A DNA stretch of 64,000 bases from Maylandia zebra (lineage: Eukaryota > Chordata > Actinopteri > Cichliformes > Cichlidae), in contig NC_135170.1 of NCBI RefSeq assembly GCF_041146795.1, forward strand, positions 19,834,033 through 19,898,032. Reading direction: 5' to 3'. This document shows, piece after piece, positions 30,254 through 40,399 of this stretch. Under the pieces are notes generated by a model. The model was not told the origin of the DNA, did no database searches, and saw nothing but the letters and a program-made list of their open reading frames with translations. The position numbers and the translations under genes are program-made. Positions within the stretch are counted from its first letter, which is position 1. Each line of letters opens with the position of its first letter.

Positions 30254-31526
30254 CTGGGAGGGAAAAGACAATGCCGACTGTTATTTGCAGGTCACGTTAA
30301 GCGATTTGATTATTATTCGCTGAATTTTGTGAAGCTTGTTGTTGCTGAGATTTCAGTCTCTCTTCATCTTTGTAACAATACAATTTCTAAAGAGGAATTG
30401 TATGATTATACGACTAATGATGTTTTAACATTTACACACAAACACAGATGCTGTCACATCAAAGCACATACCTTGATGATGATCCATATGAGGAAGACCG
30501 TGAGGACGACAATGAGCACAGCAGCACAGATGACCACAGAGACCAGGACCAGGTCACCCTGGGACTGCCCAGTGCACACAGGTGCTGGTCCGCTTTCTAG
30601 AAATTATATTCATATGTTATTAAATTGTTTTTAGTGTAAAGTTGTAAATATTTCTGTTTCATTAGGATTTTTCCCTCCATCTGTATTTTTTCATTCTGAC
30701 ATCACAAATTTAAAAAAAAAATAATTCAGAGAAATCAAATTTAGAGCCACACAAAAGCAGAAACGCTCCATTTCTGTAACACCAGTCTGTTTAAAAATGA
30801 AACACTTTCTGCCTCTAATATAAATAACAATAAATATAAACAGTCTGATATTGATTGATCACATGAGTGATTAGTTCTACATTTTCCTCTACAATACTTT
30901 GGTGGATTTTGTTGTAAAGCACATGTTGAACTCTTACATGGTTTTTGTATAACATAAATGTCCAGTGGAAAACTTTCAGCTCTATATAAGCTATATATAA
31001 GCTCTAAATAAATTGTTCAGACTCACCTGTCACCACCAGCAGCACAGACCCATTGCCTCTTGAGGTTTTGAGCTTATAGTTGCTGCTCATTTTGTACACG
31101 CACCAGTACGGTCCTGTATCATCCAGGGTCAAGTTTTTGAGGAGAATATCCACATTGGGGACTTGCCCATGAAACTGAAGTCTGTCAGTAAATTTTTGGT
31201 TAATAGTAGATTTTTTTGAATCTGTCAAATAAAAAATGTCCTCCTCCTCATTGAGGCCTCTCTTCAAATACAGCATCTCCTGATTGGAAGCACTTTTGCA
31301 CTGGATGGTGACTTGCTTTCCAACTTTTATCTGTATCACCTTATAACCATCTGCATAAAAAAAGACAACACTTACAATCATATCTCACAATACAGTTTGG
31401 TCAACATGAATGAACTCTTCCTCCTTACATCATTTACTGTAACACACCTGTCTCAGCCTTACCTGCAGCAGTCCTAGCTGTGCCATAGAAGCAAAGGATG
31501 AGAATGAAGAGGCAGACAGCAGACAT
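30167..31526 (-). CDS. cd7-like: CD7-like receptor 1 (IgV, membrane, YEDM tail)
   Basis: Four coding exons (31463-31526, 31027-31350, 30472-30596, 30167-30253) join in phases 1, 1, 0 to give 199 aa. Residues 1-21 are a signal peptide (MSAVCLFILILCFYG...). One IgV domain follows, with cysteines in VTIQC and YWCVY and the DTGPYWC signature. A short stalk with one cysteine leads to a transmembrane segment (VLVSVVICAAVLIVVLTVFL) and a 28-residue basic tail containing VYEDMR. The spacing of YLKRGL, DIFYL, DRLQF and NLTLDDTG closely follows human CD7, and human CD7 also has YEDM in its tail, a p85/PI3-kinase SH2-binding type of motif. Expected role: surface co-receptor on T/NK-lineage cells; ligand in fish unknown. 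Potential N-glycosylation sites are NLT and NGS. All junctions are GT/AG. Family name is inferred; exon structure is directly visible. Confidence 0.85.
30472..30596 (-). CDS. cd7-like: CD7-like 1, exon 3 (stalk and transmembrane)
   Basis: 125 nt, phase 1 in and phase 0 out. It encodes a short stalk (SGPAPVCTGQSQGD) with one free cysteine that could form a dimer bond, then about 22 hydrophobic residues with no charged residue, ending WIIIK. Confidence 0.82.
31027..31350 (-). CDS. cd7-like: CD7-like 1, exon 2 (Ig V domain)
   Basis: 324 nt, phase 1 at both ends as is usual for Ig-domain exons. It carries the complete V-type domain from DGYKVIQIKVGK to SVLLVVTG, with both disulfide cysteines. 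Confidence 0.88.
31463..31526 (-). CDS. cd7-like: CD7-like 1, exon 1 (signal peptide)
   Basis: 64 nt from ATG, encoding MSAVCLFILILCFYGTARTAA and ending in phase 1 at a gtaagg donor. It differs from the gene 2 leader at one base, which changes F to L. Confidence 0.85.
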
Positions 31527-31595
31527 GCTGACAGTCAGTGTCACTGAAGGCTCAGTCAAAGTCTAACTATTCAACAGGAAATGTGTGCATGTTTT

Positions 31596-32279
31596 TACCA
31601 CAGCGCCTGACACACTTCTTGAAAGCAACACGTGACGTAGTGGTAACAGTGAGTGACAATGAAAATATAAGCACCGTGCATTCATTATCACTGGCAGAGC
31701 ATTAAAGCCACCTTTAATCTGAGGTCAAACCAATTTAGCATTTTAAACTTCTCTGGTTTTCAGGCGGGGTATTGTCACTGCTTCATATGTTTTAGGAGCT
31801 TGCAGTTGCTCAAAGGGGGGAAAGATGCAACAGGACAAAGACACCTGACAAACAAATACATTAATATGCTTTTCTGCAAAAATAAAGAGCTTTTATTTAA
31901 TGATAAAATTCCTCAGCTCCTCGGGTCACTATAAATGTGTGTGATCTGAATGAAAACGAAACTGTTCTACATCAAACATTTCTTAAGTATTGTCTCTGGG
32001 TGATATAGACTATGTATGTTTATGCAGTGTGCACAAATCGTGTCAAAGTAGGCCAGGATATTGTCAACAGAGGCTGGAGGGCCATTTTTAGAACACTTAC
32101 ATCGCCCCCTAGCAGCAGAAAAACAGATATTTGGTGTTAACCACAGACTACTGCAGACTGATGTTTATCTTGCGAAGTTTTCACAGCCCTCTGAGTACTT
32201 AGCAGGAACTAAGCTCACTGCATAATTCAGCAGCTCATCAAGCCACCTTTTAAAACACTAACTTGAATTAATTGTTTCC
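31596..32279. other. Upstream flank of CD7-like gene 1
   Basis: Should contain the promoter of CD7-like gene 1. Sequence similarity to gene 2 stops at about 31595, so the two genes have different distal upstream DNA. No open frame or clear core promoter motif was identified. Confidence 0.5.
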
Positions 32280-33130
32280 TGTATGACTGTATCAGTATTG
32301 CACATTGTTGTGGAGGGATTTTGGCCCACTGTTTTTTGCAGTGTAGCTTCAGTTCACTGAGGTTTGTAGACATTTGTTTATGTACAGCAGTCTGAATTTC
32401 CCACTAAGCATTTTGATAAGCTTGAGGTCTGAACTCTTACTGGCTCATTCCAGTAGCACTGTTTTCTTTTTAAGTCATTCTGCTTTACATTCTTCCTACT
32501 GCATGATATCATTTCAGACGAGCCTTAACAGTCAGACACATGGCCTCACATTTGACTCTAGAATACTTTAGTATACAGAAGAGTTCATGGTTGACTCAGA
32601 ACAACCAAACCCAAGTCATCACCCCTTCAACAACATGCTTTGTTAAAGATGCAACTTTGCAAACCTGAGCCATGCTGTCACGTTCATTTTACATAGAAGA
32701 GACCCTGGCAACCATTTAACACAGGTCATGCTACTGTTAGTGCTTGCTTTCTTTGCAGTTTCTCTGAGCATTGCACAGTCTAACCTTGAGATGAATTCAT
32801 TGGGAAATCCACTCCAGGAAAAACAATTAATGTGTGCTTCAGATTTCACTAGTGCTTGCCTGGTGGAAGCATCCTCTTTCATCAGTCTGTCATAAACTCC
32901 CTGCCTGCTTGCAATCAGCCTTTACTTTACTACCATCTTGTGGCTGCAGTTGCTATAGTCACAGGAAGCAGGCTTGTCTTTGACCCTACTGAGATCCACA
33001 GGACAGGGCGTCCCGTCAACAAAGGCTTAAGCTTTTCAAGCTGAGATGCAAGCAGGTTTTTTTCTGCTTGCTTTGCACGTGCACATTGTGGATCAACCTC
33101 TGGTCCTTGATGGGAGACAAGTAGCTGCTG
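32280..33130. mobile_element. DNA-transposon-derived repeat, family shared with 61.4 kb
   Basis: Shares an ordered series of short matches with 61388-62010. Examples are 'catttgtttat' near 32370, 'gaggtctg' near 32423, 'agtcattctg' near 32473 and 'aagtcatcacccct' near 32614. The pattern resembles antisense Tc1/mariner-type transposase DNA, but no termini or frame remain. It is very old. Confidence 0.4.
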
Positions 33131-34026
33131 GCTCTGGGGAGTGTCACAGTTAGTGCAAAAGACTCAAAAGCTCTACAAGACTTTAATTAAGACTTCTGTA
33201 TTCATAACAAGTAAGAATTTATTGCTAATATTACATAATAATATTATCAAAATATTACCAAAGCTGCTGTCCAAACAGTGGTTTTCAAGTCTTTTTCTTT
33301 TTGTCAGTTTAAGGCCGATTACCACAGGGTGGTATGACAGGTAAGTTTGACTGTTCTCACGGGTTGCTGGCACATGTTCACTGAGGTTACTTTCATGGGT
33401 GTATTCCCAGATGTATTTACTGGGAATGCTTTTCTTCTGCTACTCAGGCTCCAGGTACAGACAAAGTCTCTCCAAATCCACATGTGATTATGTCTTCGTG
33501 AATGCAAAAGCAAGAACAAGTGATTAAAACGAGTCTGAAAGCTGAACTTTTACAAGTCATGGAGACAACCCTGTTAAAACCTCTGCAAAAGCTTCCACCC
33601 AGATAGAAATCCACAAATGTTTCTTTTGTTTAATAAGCAGGGAGATTTAAGAACTGCACACATTCATATCCACGGATGACTTCATGGGTATCATAAAGAA
33701 TGAGTTAATGGTAAAAACGCCACTGCAATTACTTTTGTCCCTCAAGTCTGCTTTGGTCAGGTTTCCCCTGCGTCTTTGTTTGAATTCCTGATAAACGATT
33801 TTAAACAAAAATAACAAGAATTTCATGTTTTATTAGAAAAGCAAGCAACTTTAAAAGACAGGGACTGACTCTAAAAGAAAAAAGAAATACATCTAAACAA
33901 TGAAACAGATTCGTGAACAACACAGGGTCAGATACATAATTAAATCAAATGTCCATCTGAACAGGAACATCTTTGGCTGTTTTGTGTTTTTTAAAGTTAC
34001 CTCTAAATCATAAAAACCAAGCTAAG

Positions 34027-34056
34027 TTTTTCTTTTCTTTTCTTTTCTTTTCTTTT
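34027..34056. repeat. (CTTTT)n short tandem repeat
   Basis: About six tandem copies of a TTTTC-type pentamer between repeats in the CD7-like intergenic space. Confidence 0.85.
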
Positions 34057-34309
34057 TTGAGCCACTACCCCAAAAGGCCCAATCTCGATCTGTCCTAAAA
34101 TGAGTCCTTGTGTTTCCTTACTGAACTTATGCATAAACTTTATGCCTTCAGTATGTATCTACAATGTAGAAAGTAGTAAAATAAAGAAAATACATTGAAT
34201 GAGAAAGTGTATCTAAAGTTGGTTTGGTTTCTGGATTATTTAAGATCTCAGACGTTTTCAGCGCATCATGACACGAGTGGTGCACACGGGGACTGACACA
34301 ACCAAGTGG

Positions 34310-34960
34310 TTTCTTGAGTAATGATTTCAACATGTGGCAAACCCCTGACTTTCTCTGTCTATGTGTGGTTTGGATCACATAATTATTATCACTGGTTTTC
34401 GTTTCTACTAGACATGGACCAGCGAACTTGGCTTGCAAGCTGGATCCTACCATAGATAACAACACCAACACTTTCTCTCCAGGCTGGACACTTCTGTTAC
34501 AGTTGTTTTTGTTTTCATCATAATGAGCCTTTATCTTAGTCTGTGCATGCGTCATATTTTCCTGTGCTAACTGACATGCAAAGTGGAGTCTCTCGCGAAG
34601 ACTGCTAACCTAATCGAGAGGAAGTTAAGGAAAGTTATTCCTTGGTCAGAATTTTGGGAGCCCAAAGGTAGAAAACAACTTAATCAGGTCCTTTATAACA
34701 GTTTTGGCTTGTAGTGTACATAATGGGACAGCTTTTGGGAATCTTTTCACTGAGCACCTAGCCATAAATGTTTGAACAATATCAACAACATCATCAAATT
34801 TACACGATCGCTCAAGAGTAACCACACAAATAGGGAACACACTTGACACAGGGAAAACTCTCCCACCAGCCGAGTCATTTCCCAGAATAAATGAGACTCC
34901 TTTAATCAGTAACTGGTAGGTCACGATGACCTTCACTCTATTGCTATGGGTGAATCTCAT
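34310..34960 (-). mobile_element. Ty3/gypsy-type LTR retrotransposon pol fragment
   Basis: Two minus-strand open segments match the end of a gypsy-class pol polyprotein. Segment 34646-34960 includes 'AKTVIKDLIKLFSTFGLPKF', the integrase core entry. Segment 34310-34555 includes 'KAHYDENK' then 'QPGEKVLVLL' and 'AKFAGPCLVE', the post-integrase C-terminal domain. The stretch between them is broken, no LTRs are seen, and the middle of integrase is missing. It is a dead fragment. Similarity is recognised from family motifs, not from a search. Confidence 0.75.
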
Positions 34961-35029
34961 ACCAATACGTCTGAGTTACAAGCAGTTTTATCCAACAATG
35001 GCAGGACAGTGTGCAACATAAATGACTGA

Positions 35030-35880
35030 TGCACACCTGTCAGACCTGTTGAATAGAGAAATCACCTAAACAAAAGCTGTCTGACAAAGTGAGATAGGCT
35101 CAAAGATTGAAAAAATCAACACATCATGCCACAATCTAAAGAAACAAATGAGACACAAAGAGACTGATGTCTATCAGCCTGGAACGGGTTCCAAAGCCAT
35201 TTCTAAGGTTCTGGACTCCAGAGAACTACGGTGAGAGCCATTATGCACAAATGGGAAAGACCTGGAACAGCAGTGCATCGTCCCAGGAGTGGTCAACCTA
35301 CTAAGATTATTCCTCACTGGGCTCAGTTAGGTCAGAGTTCACAATTCAACAATAAGAAAGAGACTGGGCAAAAATGGCATCTACTGGAGGATTCCAAAGA
35401 GAGAACCACCGCTGAGCAAAAACATCAAAGGTTCGTCTCATATTTGCCAAAAAACCATCTTGTTGATCCCCAAGACTTTTGGATATTCTGTGGACTGACG
35501 CTATTTGAACGTTTTGCATCTTGTTACATCCGGTGTCAAATTAACAGCATTTCATAAAAGGAACATCTTGCCACCAGTCAAACATGGTGGTGGTAGTGTG
35601 ATGGTCTGACGCTGCTTTGCTGCTTCAGGATCTCAGTAAGTTGCTGTAATTGATGAAACCATAAATTCTGCTCTCTGCCTGAAAAGATTATTTCTGGCTA
35701 TCAGTTTTAAAAAGAACAAAACAAAAAGGTTTTGGAATGGCTTAATCAAAATCTGGACTTAAATTAGATTGAGATGTTTTGGCATGATCAGCCAGGACCT
35801 TCATAACCAAAAATCATTTCAACGTGGCTGAATTAAAACAATTCCTGCACAATACGGTTACTGTCACATATTTCAGGTTG
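35030..35880 (+). mobile_element. Heavily decayed Tc1-like copy
   Basis: Same family as the element at 27258. Matching landmarks in the same order are the start near 35125 (catgccacaatctaaag), 'gagagccattatgcac', 'gttcgtctcatatttgcc' and 'ggtggtggtagtgtgatgg'. Many stops and indels are present and the terminal repeats are not recognisable. Confidence 0.75.
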
Positions 35881-36099
35881 GTTTGGATGGATTTTTTCCT
35901 TTAATTAAATAGATCATCATTGAAAAACTGCATTAAGTGTTCGTCTTTGTCTATTACTAAAATTTATTTGAGGATCTTAAATAACATACGTGTGAGAAAT
36001 ATGCATAAACCTAAGAAACCAGGAAGTGGGCATACATTTTCACAGTATTGCAGACCACAAAAAACCAAAAAAAACCCAGAGGTCCTCATTCTTTTTAAC

Positions 36100-36525
36100 G
36101 CTGGTCTGTTTAATGCTTGTAGACTTGCTGAAATGAAACTCATTAGATGAAACACAGTGACATCCTCTACAATACTTATATTTTCTTGTAAGCCCCTGTG
36201 TTGAAATCCTACTTGGTTTTTGGACAAAGAAAAGGTCTGGGGGAATATGTTCAGCTCAAAAGGTCTCTCTAGAAGAATAAATGAACGAATGAGGCTCCCC
36301 TGTCACCACGAGGAGCACAGACCCTTAGCTTCTTGTGGTTTTAACTGCATAGTTACTCTCAGTTATTTTGTACATGCACCTGCACAGTCCTGTATCTTTT
36401 AGGGTCATCTTTTTTTTGATGGGGAATTTCCCATGAAGCTGGAGTCTTTCAGTAAATTTTTGGTTAATTGCAGATTTTTGTGTAAATCAGTGAAAAAATG
36501 TCCTCTTCCTCATTGAAGCCTCTCT
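36100..36525 (-). pseudogene. CD7-like gene 3, truncated Ig-exon relic
   Basis: Positions 36295-36525 align, as minus-strand sequence, to the 3' half of the CD7-like Ig exon. Matches include 'cctgtcaccacgagg', 'agttattttgtacatgcacc' and 'gtaaatttttggttaat', and it carries frameshifts and in-frame stops. The lower-coordinate flank from about 36100 is similar to the intron below the Ig exon of gene 1 (for example 'cctctacaatactt'). Similarity ends abruptly at about 36525, so the 5' half of the domain is gone. No leader, transmembrane or tail exon is attached, so no functional product is expected. Confidence 0.78.
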
Positions 36526-36561
36526 GTGAAGGCTCTGCGCTGGCAGACCTTCACAGAGAGG
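36519..36561. repeat. Perfect 14-bp hairpin at the pseudogene breakpoint
   Basis: CCTCTCTGTGAAGG at 36519-36532 and its exact inverted copy at 36548-36561 flank a 15-bp loop. It starts exactly where homology to the CD7-like Ig exon ends. Confidence 0.8.
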
Positions 36562-36779
36562 AGGAGGGACCAAACGCAGACACTTAGAACAAATTATAAT
36601 TTAACAAGAGGTGAGCCTTTATTTGTGGCTGGGGAAAAGGTACAAAACAAAAGGCAGATGGAAAAATGTGGATTCATTGTAACTTTCTGTCAAGTAGTCA
36701 CACTGTTCTGATGTCAAAGGCAATAATGGAGGAGCTACTCATTACTGAGTTCAGATCTCAGATATGTAAAGTCCACAGA

Positions 36780-37060
36780 AAATCGAATTCCTCAAAGAAA
36801 AACCACTTTTGGTTTCACTGCTTTTTTCACAAAGCACATCACGTTGCAAAACCAGACACTGACTTTAGCTGTAGTCAAAATATACGCAAGTGACAATAAA
36901 TATCTTTAACTCCAACTTCCAGGTCAGACACTTCAAATTACAAATGTATGTGATGCACATGGACACAGATTATGTCTCATTACACCTCTAAAATATTATC
37001 ATTGGGTTATTCAGACCATGTTTAGAAAGTCTACAAATCATGCTGGTAGGATGACAGTAG
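36780..37060. repeat. Duplicated block, paralogous to 39495-39770
   Basis: Matching strings in the same order are 'cttttggtttcactgc' (36805 and 39520 areas), 'gttattcagacc' versus 'gttatttatggg', and 'aaatcatgctgg' (about 37035 and 39742). The copy at 39.5 kb lies just upstream of an orphan leader exon. This copy therefore probably marks the former 5' flank of the CD7-like gene 3 relic. Confidence 0.65.
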
Positions 37061-37145
37061 TTCAGTGTCTGAGTCTCCATTTGGGTCAGATTTGATTTCT
37101 TGGTTTAAAAAAAAGCAACCAGATTACATTTTATTCAATTAAATA

Positions 37146-37151
37146 TTTATT
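37146..37151 (-). terminator. Candidate poly(A) signal of CD7-like gene 2
   Basis: AATAAA on the minus strand about 450 bp past the stop codon. It is one of two nearby candidates (the other is near 37131). Confidence 0.4.
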
Positions 37152-37597
37152 TTCCATAAACCACAATTATTCAACTTACATAGTTTCCCCTCATTATTTC
37201 CCCCCACTCACAGTTGCTCTGAGCCCAACAGAGGGACCCAGGCCACAATCTGAAAACCGCTGATTTACAAAATTAATTATCCACAATCATTTATATGTAA
37301 AAAAAAACATGAAATTCAAACCGTGAAAGTGACATGAATTTAAACATGTTCATGTCAGTTCAATAATTAAAAAAAGAAAACAATATTTGAGCTTAACTGT
37401 GATGGAGTTATATATCATCTATTTTCATACAAAGCATTTCTAAATATTCTGCAGCGTCAGTGCCAGTGGTTCTTTTGTTGTACCTTTACGTTATAATTCA
37501 CTGTTACCCATCTTTCTCTGAGACACATACAAGCACCGAGGAGTGAAAATAGACTGAGTTACCACAAAGCTTGATCTTCAGCACTCTGGTGCAGAGT

Positions 37598-37648
37598 TTA
37601 AATGGTCTCATCTCGTCTTCTTCTTGCTTTGTTGTGCAAGCGGTTGTT
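37598..37648 (-). CDS. cd7-like: CD7-like 2, exon 4 (short tail)
   Basis: 51 nt including TAA. The first 36 nt or so align to gene 1 exon 4. After that the gene 1 YEDM region has no counterpart, although the following 3' UTRs are again loosely similar. Confidence 0.75.
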   Translation of the reverse strand, partial: NNRLHNKARRRRDETI

Positions 37649-38940
37649 CTGGAAGAAAAACAGTGAATTGTGGGGCTGTTGTACATTATTATACTATGAT
37701 TATTAATATAGCCACCAATGGTCTGTGCAAGCTCTGTTTGCTGAGGTTCTCTCTTTTCCTCTTTTTTTGTCATTAGTCTATCTTCCTAAAAGATAATGTC
37801 TGGCCAGCAAATTTTTATACATTTGGTGGTCAGACATGTTGTAAAATTGGGCAATGCAAAAAAAGAAAAGAAAAGAAAGAAAAAAATCAGCTTTAATATG
37901 AAATTTGTTTCTGGCATGTTGCTGGTCCAGCTGTACAGTCATTTATTGTAATACGTTATTATTCTATTACAGTGATGTGTGGTTCTACTTCTGTGGTTTT
38001 AGACATGCTTATACCTTGATGACGATCCAGATGAGAGAGGCGATGAGGATGACAATCAGCACACCAGCACAGATCACCACATAGACCAGGACCATGGGCG
38101 TGTCACCCTGTGATTGGTCACACTTAGGCACTGTAGGTGAAGGTCTGTTTTCTAGAAAATATATTTAGATATTACTTCAGTGTTTTTATTGTGAAGTTGC
38201 AATTAAGTCTGTCTGTAAAATATCTGTCCACTTCTATTTTTATGTTCCTACGAATACAGCAAATACATTTTGACAGCACTGCCGGCCACACAAAAGAAGA
38301 AGTGCTCAGTTTCTGTAAAACAATTTAAGAACATGTGTGAACTTACTGACTCACTCACTTGGTGGATTGTTGCACATATTGTACTCCTGCACAGCTTTTG
38401 AATAAAACAAACAAACAAACAAACAAAAAACACTCAGACTCACCTGTCACCACCAGCAGCACAGACCCATTGCCTCTTGAGGTTTTGAGCTCATAGTTGC
38501 CGCTCACTATGTACACGCACCAGTACGGTCCTGTATCATCCAGGGTCAAGTTTTTGAGGAGAATATCCACATTGGGGACTTGCCCATGAAACTGAAGTCT
38601 GTCAGTAAATTTTTGGTTAATAGTAGATTTTGAATCTGTCAAATAAAAAATGTCCTCCTCCTCATTGAGGCCTCTCTTCAAATACAGCATCTCCTGATTG
38701 GAAGCACTTCTGCACTGGATGGTGACTTGCTTTCCAACTTTTATCCGTATCACCTCATAACCATCTGCATAAAAAAAGACAACACTTACAATCATATCTC
38801 ACAATACAGTTTGGTCAACATGAATGAACTCTTCCTCCTTACATCATTAACTGTAACACACCTGTCTCAGCCTTACCTGCAGCAGTCCTAGCTGTGCCAT
38901 AGAGGCAAAGGATGAGAATGAAGAGGCAGACAGCAGACAT
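37598..38940 (-). CDS. cd7-like: CD7-like receptor 2 (IgV, membrane, short tail)
   Basis: Four coding exons (38877-38940, 38444-38764, 38015-38151, 37598-37648) give 190 aa with the same phases as gene 1. The signal peptide differs from gene 1 by F to L. The IgV domain is nearly identical but one lysine shorter in the DSK-STINQ loop, with four changes between the final cysteine and the J-like strand (CVYIVSGNYELK versus CVYKMSSNYKLK). Stalk and transmembrane residues are clearly diverged (TPMVLVYVVICAGVLIVILI). The tail is only about 16 residues (NNRLHNKARRRRDETI), is rich in arginine, and stops before the point where gene 1 has YEDM, so it carries no tyrosine. Likely roles are a decoy, a co-receptor needing a partner, or adhesion. 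All junctions are GT/AG and every exon is intact. Confidence 0.82.
38015..38151 (-). CDS. cd7-like: CD7-like 2, exon 3 (stalk and transmembrane)
   Basis: 137 nt, phase 1 in and phase 0 out; 12 nt longer than in gene 1. The stalk has one cysteine (PKCDQSQGD). The membrane span is uncharged and ends WIVIK. Confidence 0.8.
38444..38764 (-). CDS. cd7-like: CD7-like 2, exon 2 (Ig V domain)
   Basis: 321 nt, phase 1 at both ends. Relative to gene 1 there are seven substitutions and one 3-bp deletion. All seven substitutions alter the amino acid (K/E, Q/R, K/R, K/I, M/V, S/G, K/E). Confidence 0.88.
38877..38940 (-). CDS. cd7-like: CD7-like 2, exon 1 (signal peptide)
   Basis: 64 nt encoding MSAVCLFILILCLYGTARTAA, phase 1 exit. 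The 5' UTR for about 50 bp upstream is identical to that of gene 1. Confidence 0.85.
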
Positions 38941-39400
38941 GCTGACAGTCAGTGTCACTGAAGGCTCAGTCAAAGTCTAACTATTCAACAGGAAATGTGT
39001 GCATGTTTTACCCACACCACCTGACATCATTTCTAAAAATACTTTTCATACACAATAGTGTTTGTGGGTAGATTTGTTACATATGTTGTCAGTGGCAGGT
39101 CATTAAAATAAGACTGAAGATCCGATTGGTTACACTAGAAGTGAAAGTGGATGTTAGGCTGTCTGTGCTTTTCTTTTGTGCTTTTTACTTGTTAATTTTT
39201 TAGAGATTTGGGACATTTTTTAGAGTTTGGAGTAAAGCAAAAGGCCAAAAAAGGAGAAACAGTGTCATGTAGTGATAGAAGCACAAAACAGGTTTCATGC
39301 CATTCTTTCAGTTTTCACACAAGGAAAGCAGTTCACTGGCTCAACACAGCTCTACCCAAAGAAAGGCATTAGGCAACTCTTGAGTAAAAGTCAGTCTTAC

Positions 39401-39467
39401 CTGCTCTGCTTGGGGCTCCAAAAGAGAGACAGAGGAGGGTTATCAGCTGTAACCAAACGACAGACAT
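39401..39467 (-). pseudogene. Orphan leader exon of a CD7-like relative
   Basis: 67 nt from an ATG encode MSVVWLQLITLLCLSFGAPS then RA, a good signal peptide. It ends in phase 1 at a gtaaga donor, exactly as the CD7-like leaders do. No matching Ig exon follows before the leader of gene 2 at 38940. Its upstream flank (39495-39770) is duplicated at 36780-37060 near the truncated relic. It could be the remaining first exon of a lost gene, or an alternative 5' exon spliced into the Ig exon of gene 2 (the phase is compatible). Confidence 0.5.
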
Positions 39468-39989
39468 GTTGACACTGATAGTTATGTTTCACACAAAATC
39501 TAATTCCTTAAAGAAAAACTGCTTTTGGTTTCACTGCACGTGACATTGTGAATCGGATATTAACTGGTTTCGCAAGTAAGCAAGAAAAAACAGACCAACT
39601 GATGGTTTTTTTCAATGTGTTAAATTGTGTTATACTGAATTGCTCATACCTCATATTTGACATACATGAACACAGACCATGTTTCATTAAAGCTCTGAAA
39701 AATATCATCATTGAGTTATTTATGGGGGTTTTATTTCTATAAATCATGCTGGAAGGAGTTTAGTGCCCACAGAGGAGCTTGTGCATCGCCCTCTAGTGGC
39801 ACAAAAACTAACTTTGTTAACTTTGGCACAAGCAGTAATGCTGAATTAGAAGTCTTGCTTTCAAAATCTGAAAGTATTGTGCTAGCAAAGACCTGTTGAT
39901 TCATCTGCTGTTCACTGAAATGGTCTCAGAGGATGGGTCGTTGTTAAGAAGTCATTTTTAAGAAAGTGAAACAGGGAGAAAAGGGTGAC

Positions 39990-40390
39990 GTATGCCAAAT
40001 TGCACAACAACTGGGCTGAAAATCTGCTTGAACAGGTCTTATGGATTAATGACTCCAAATTTGAGTGTACTGAGGTCAGGAGAGAAGTGCAACAGTGAGT
40101 GTTTTACAGTTATCTGTAAAAAACCGTCGAGGTTCTGTCTGGGCTGCATTTCAGCCAATGATGTTAGGGATTGATTGATCCAATCATGAACACATGAGAT
40201 TTGTTTCATCATGCAGTACCACCTGGAAAGCATCTGATTGGCCTTCATTTTTCAGTATTCAAACTTGTTAGAATTATACAGTCTTGCCTGTTTGCCTTAT
40301 TCATTCTATTTCAGTGTATGTTTGCACAGGTTTCAATGAATCACTGATTTCCCATTGTCCAAGCAAAATATAAAGAAATTAGTTTTCTAT
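39990..40390 (+). mobile_element. Decayed Tc1-like fragment
   Basis: The plus strand retains the order of a Tc1 transposase core: 'gcacaacaactgggctgaaaa', 'aggtcttatggattaatgac', 'gggctgcatttcagcc' and 'tcatcatgcagtacc'. The end near 40310-40350 resembles the tail of the 6304 element. It is broken by stops and frameshifts. Confidence 0.72.
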
Positions 40391-40399
40391 TAGCATTTT

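Noticed and set aside
37504-37773. A minus-strand 89-codon frame overlapping CD7-like 2 exon 4
   Set aside because: It is in a different frame from the spliced tail, runs through the acceptor and shows no family resemblance.
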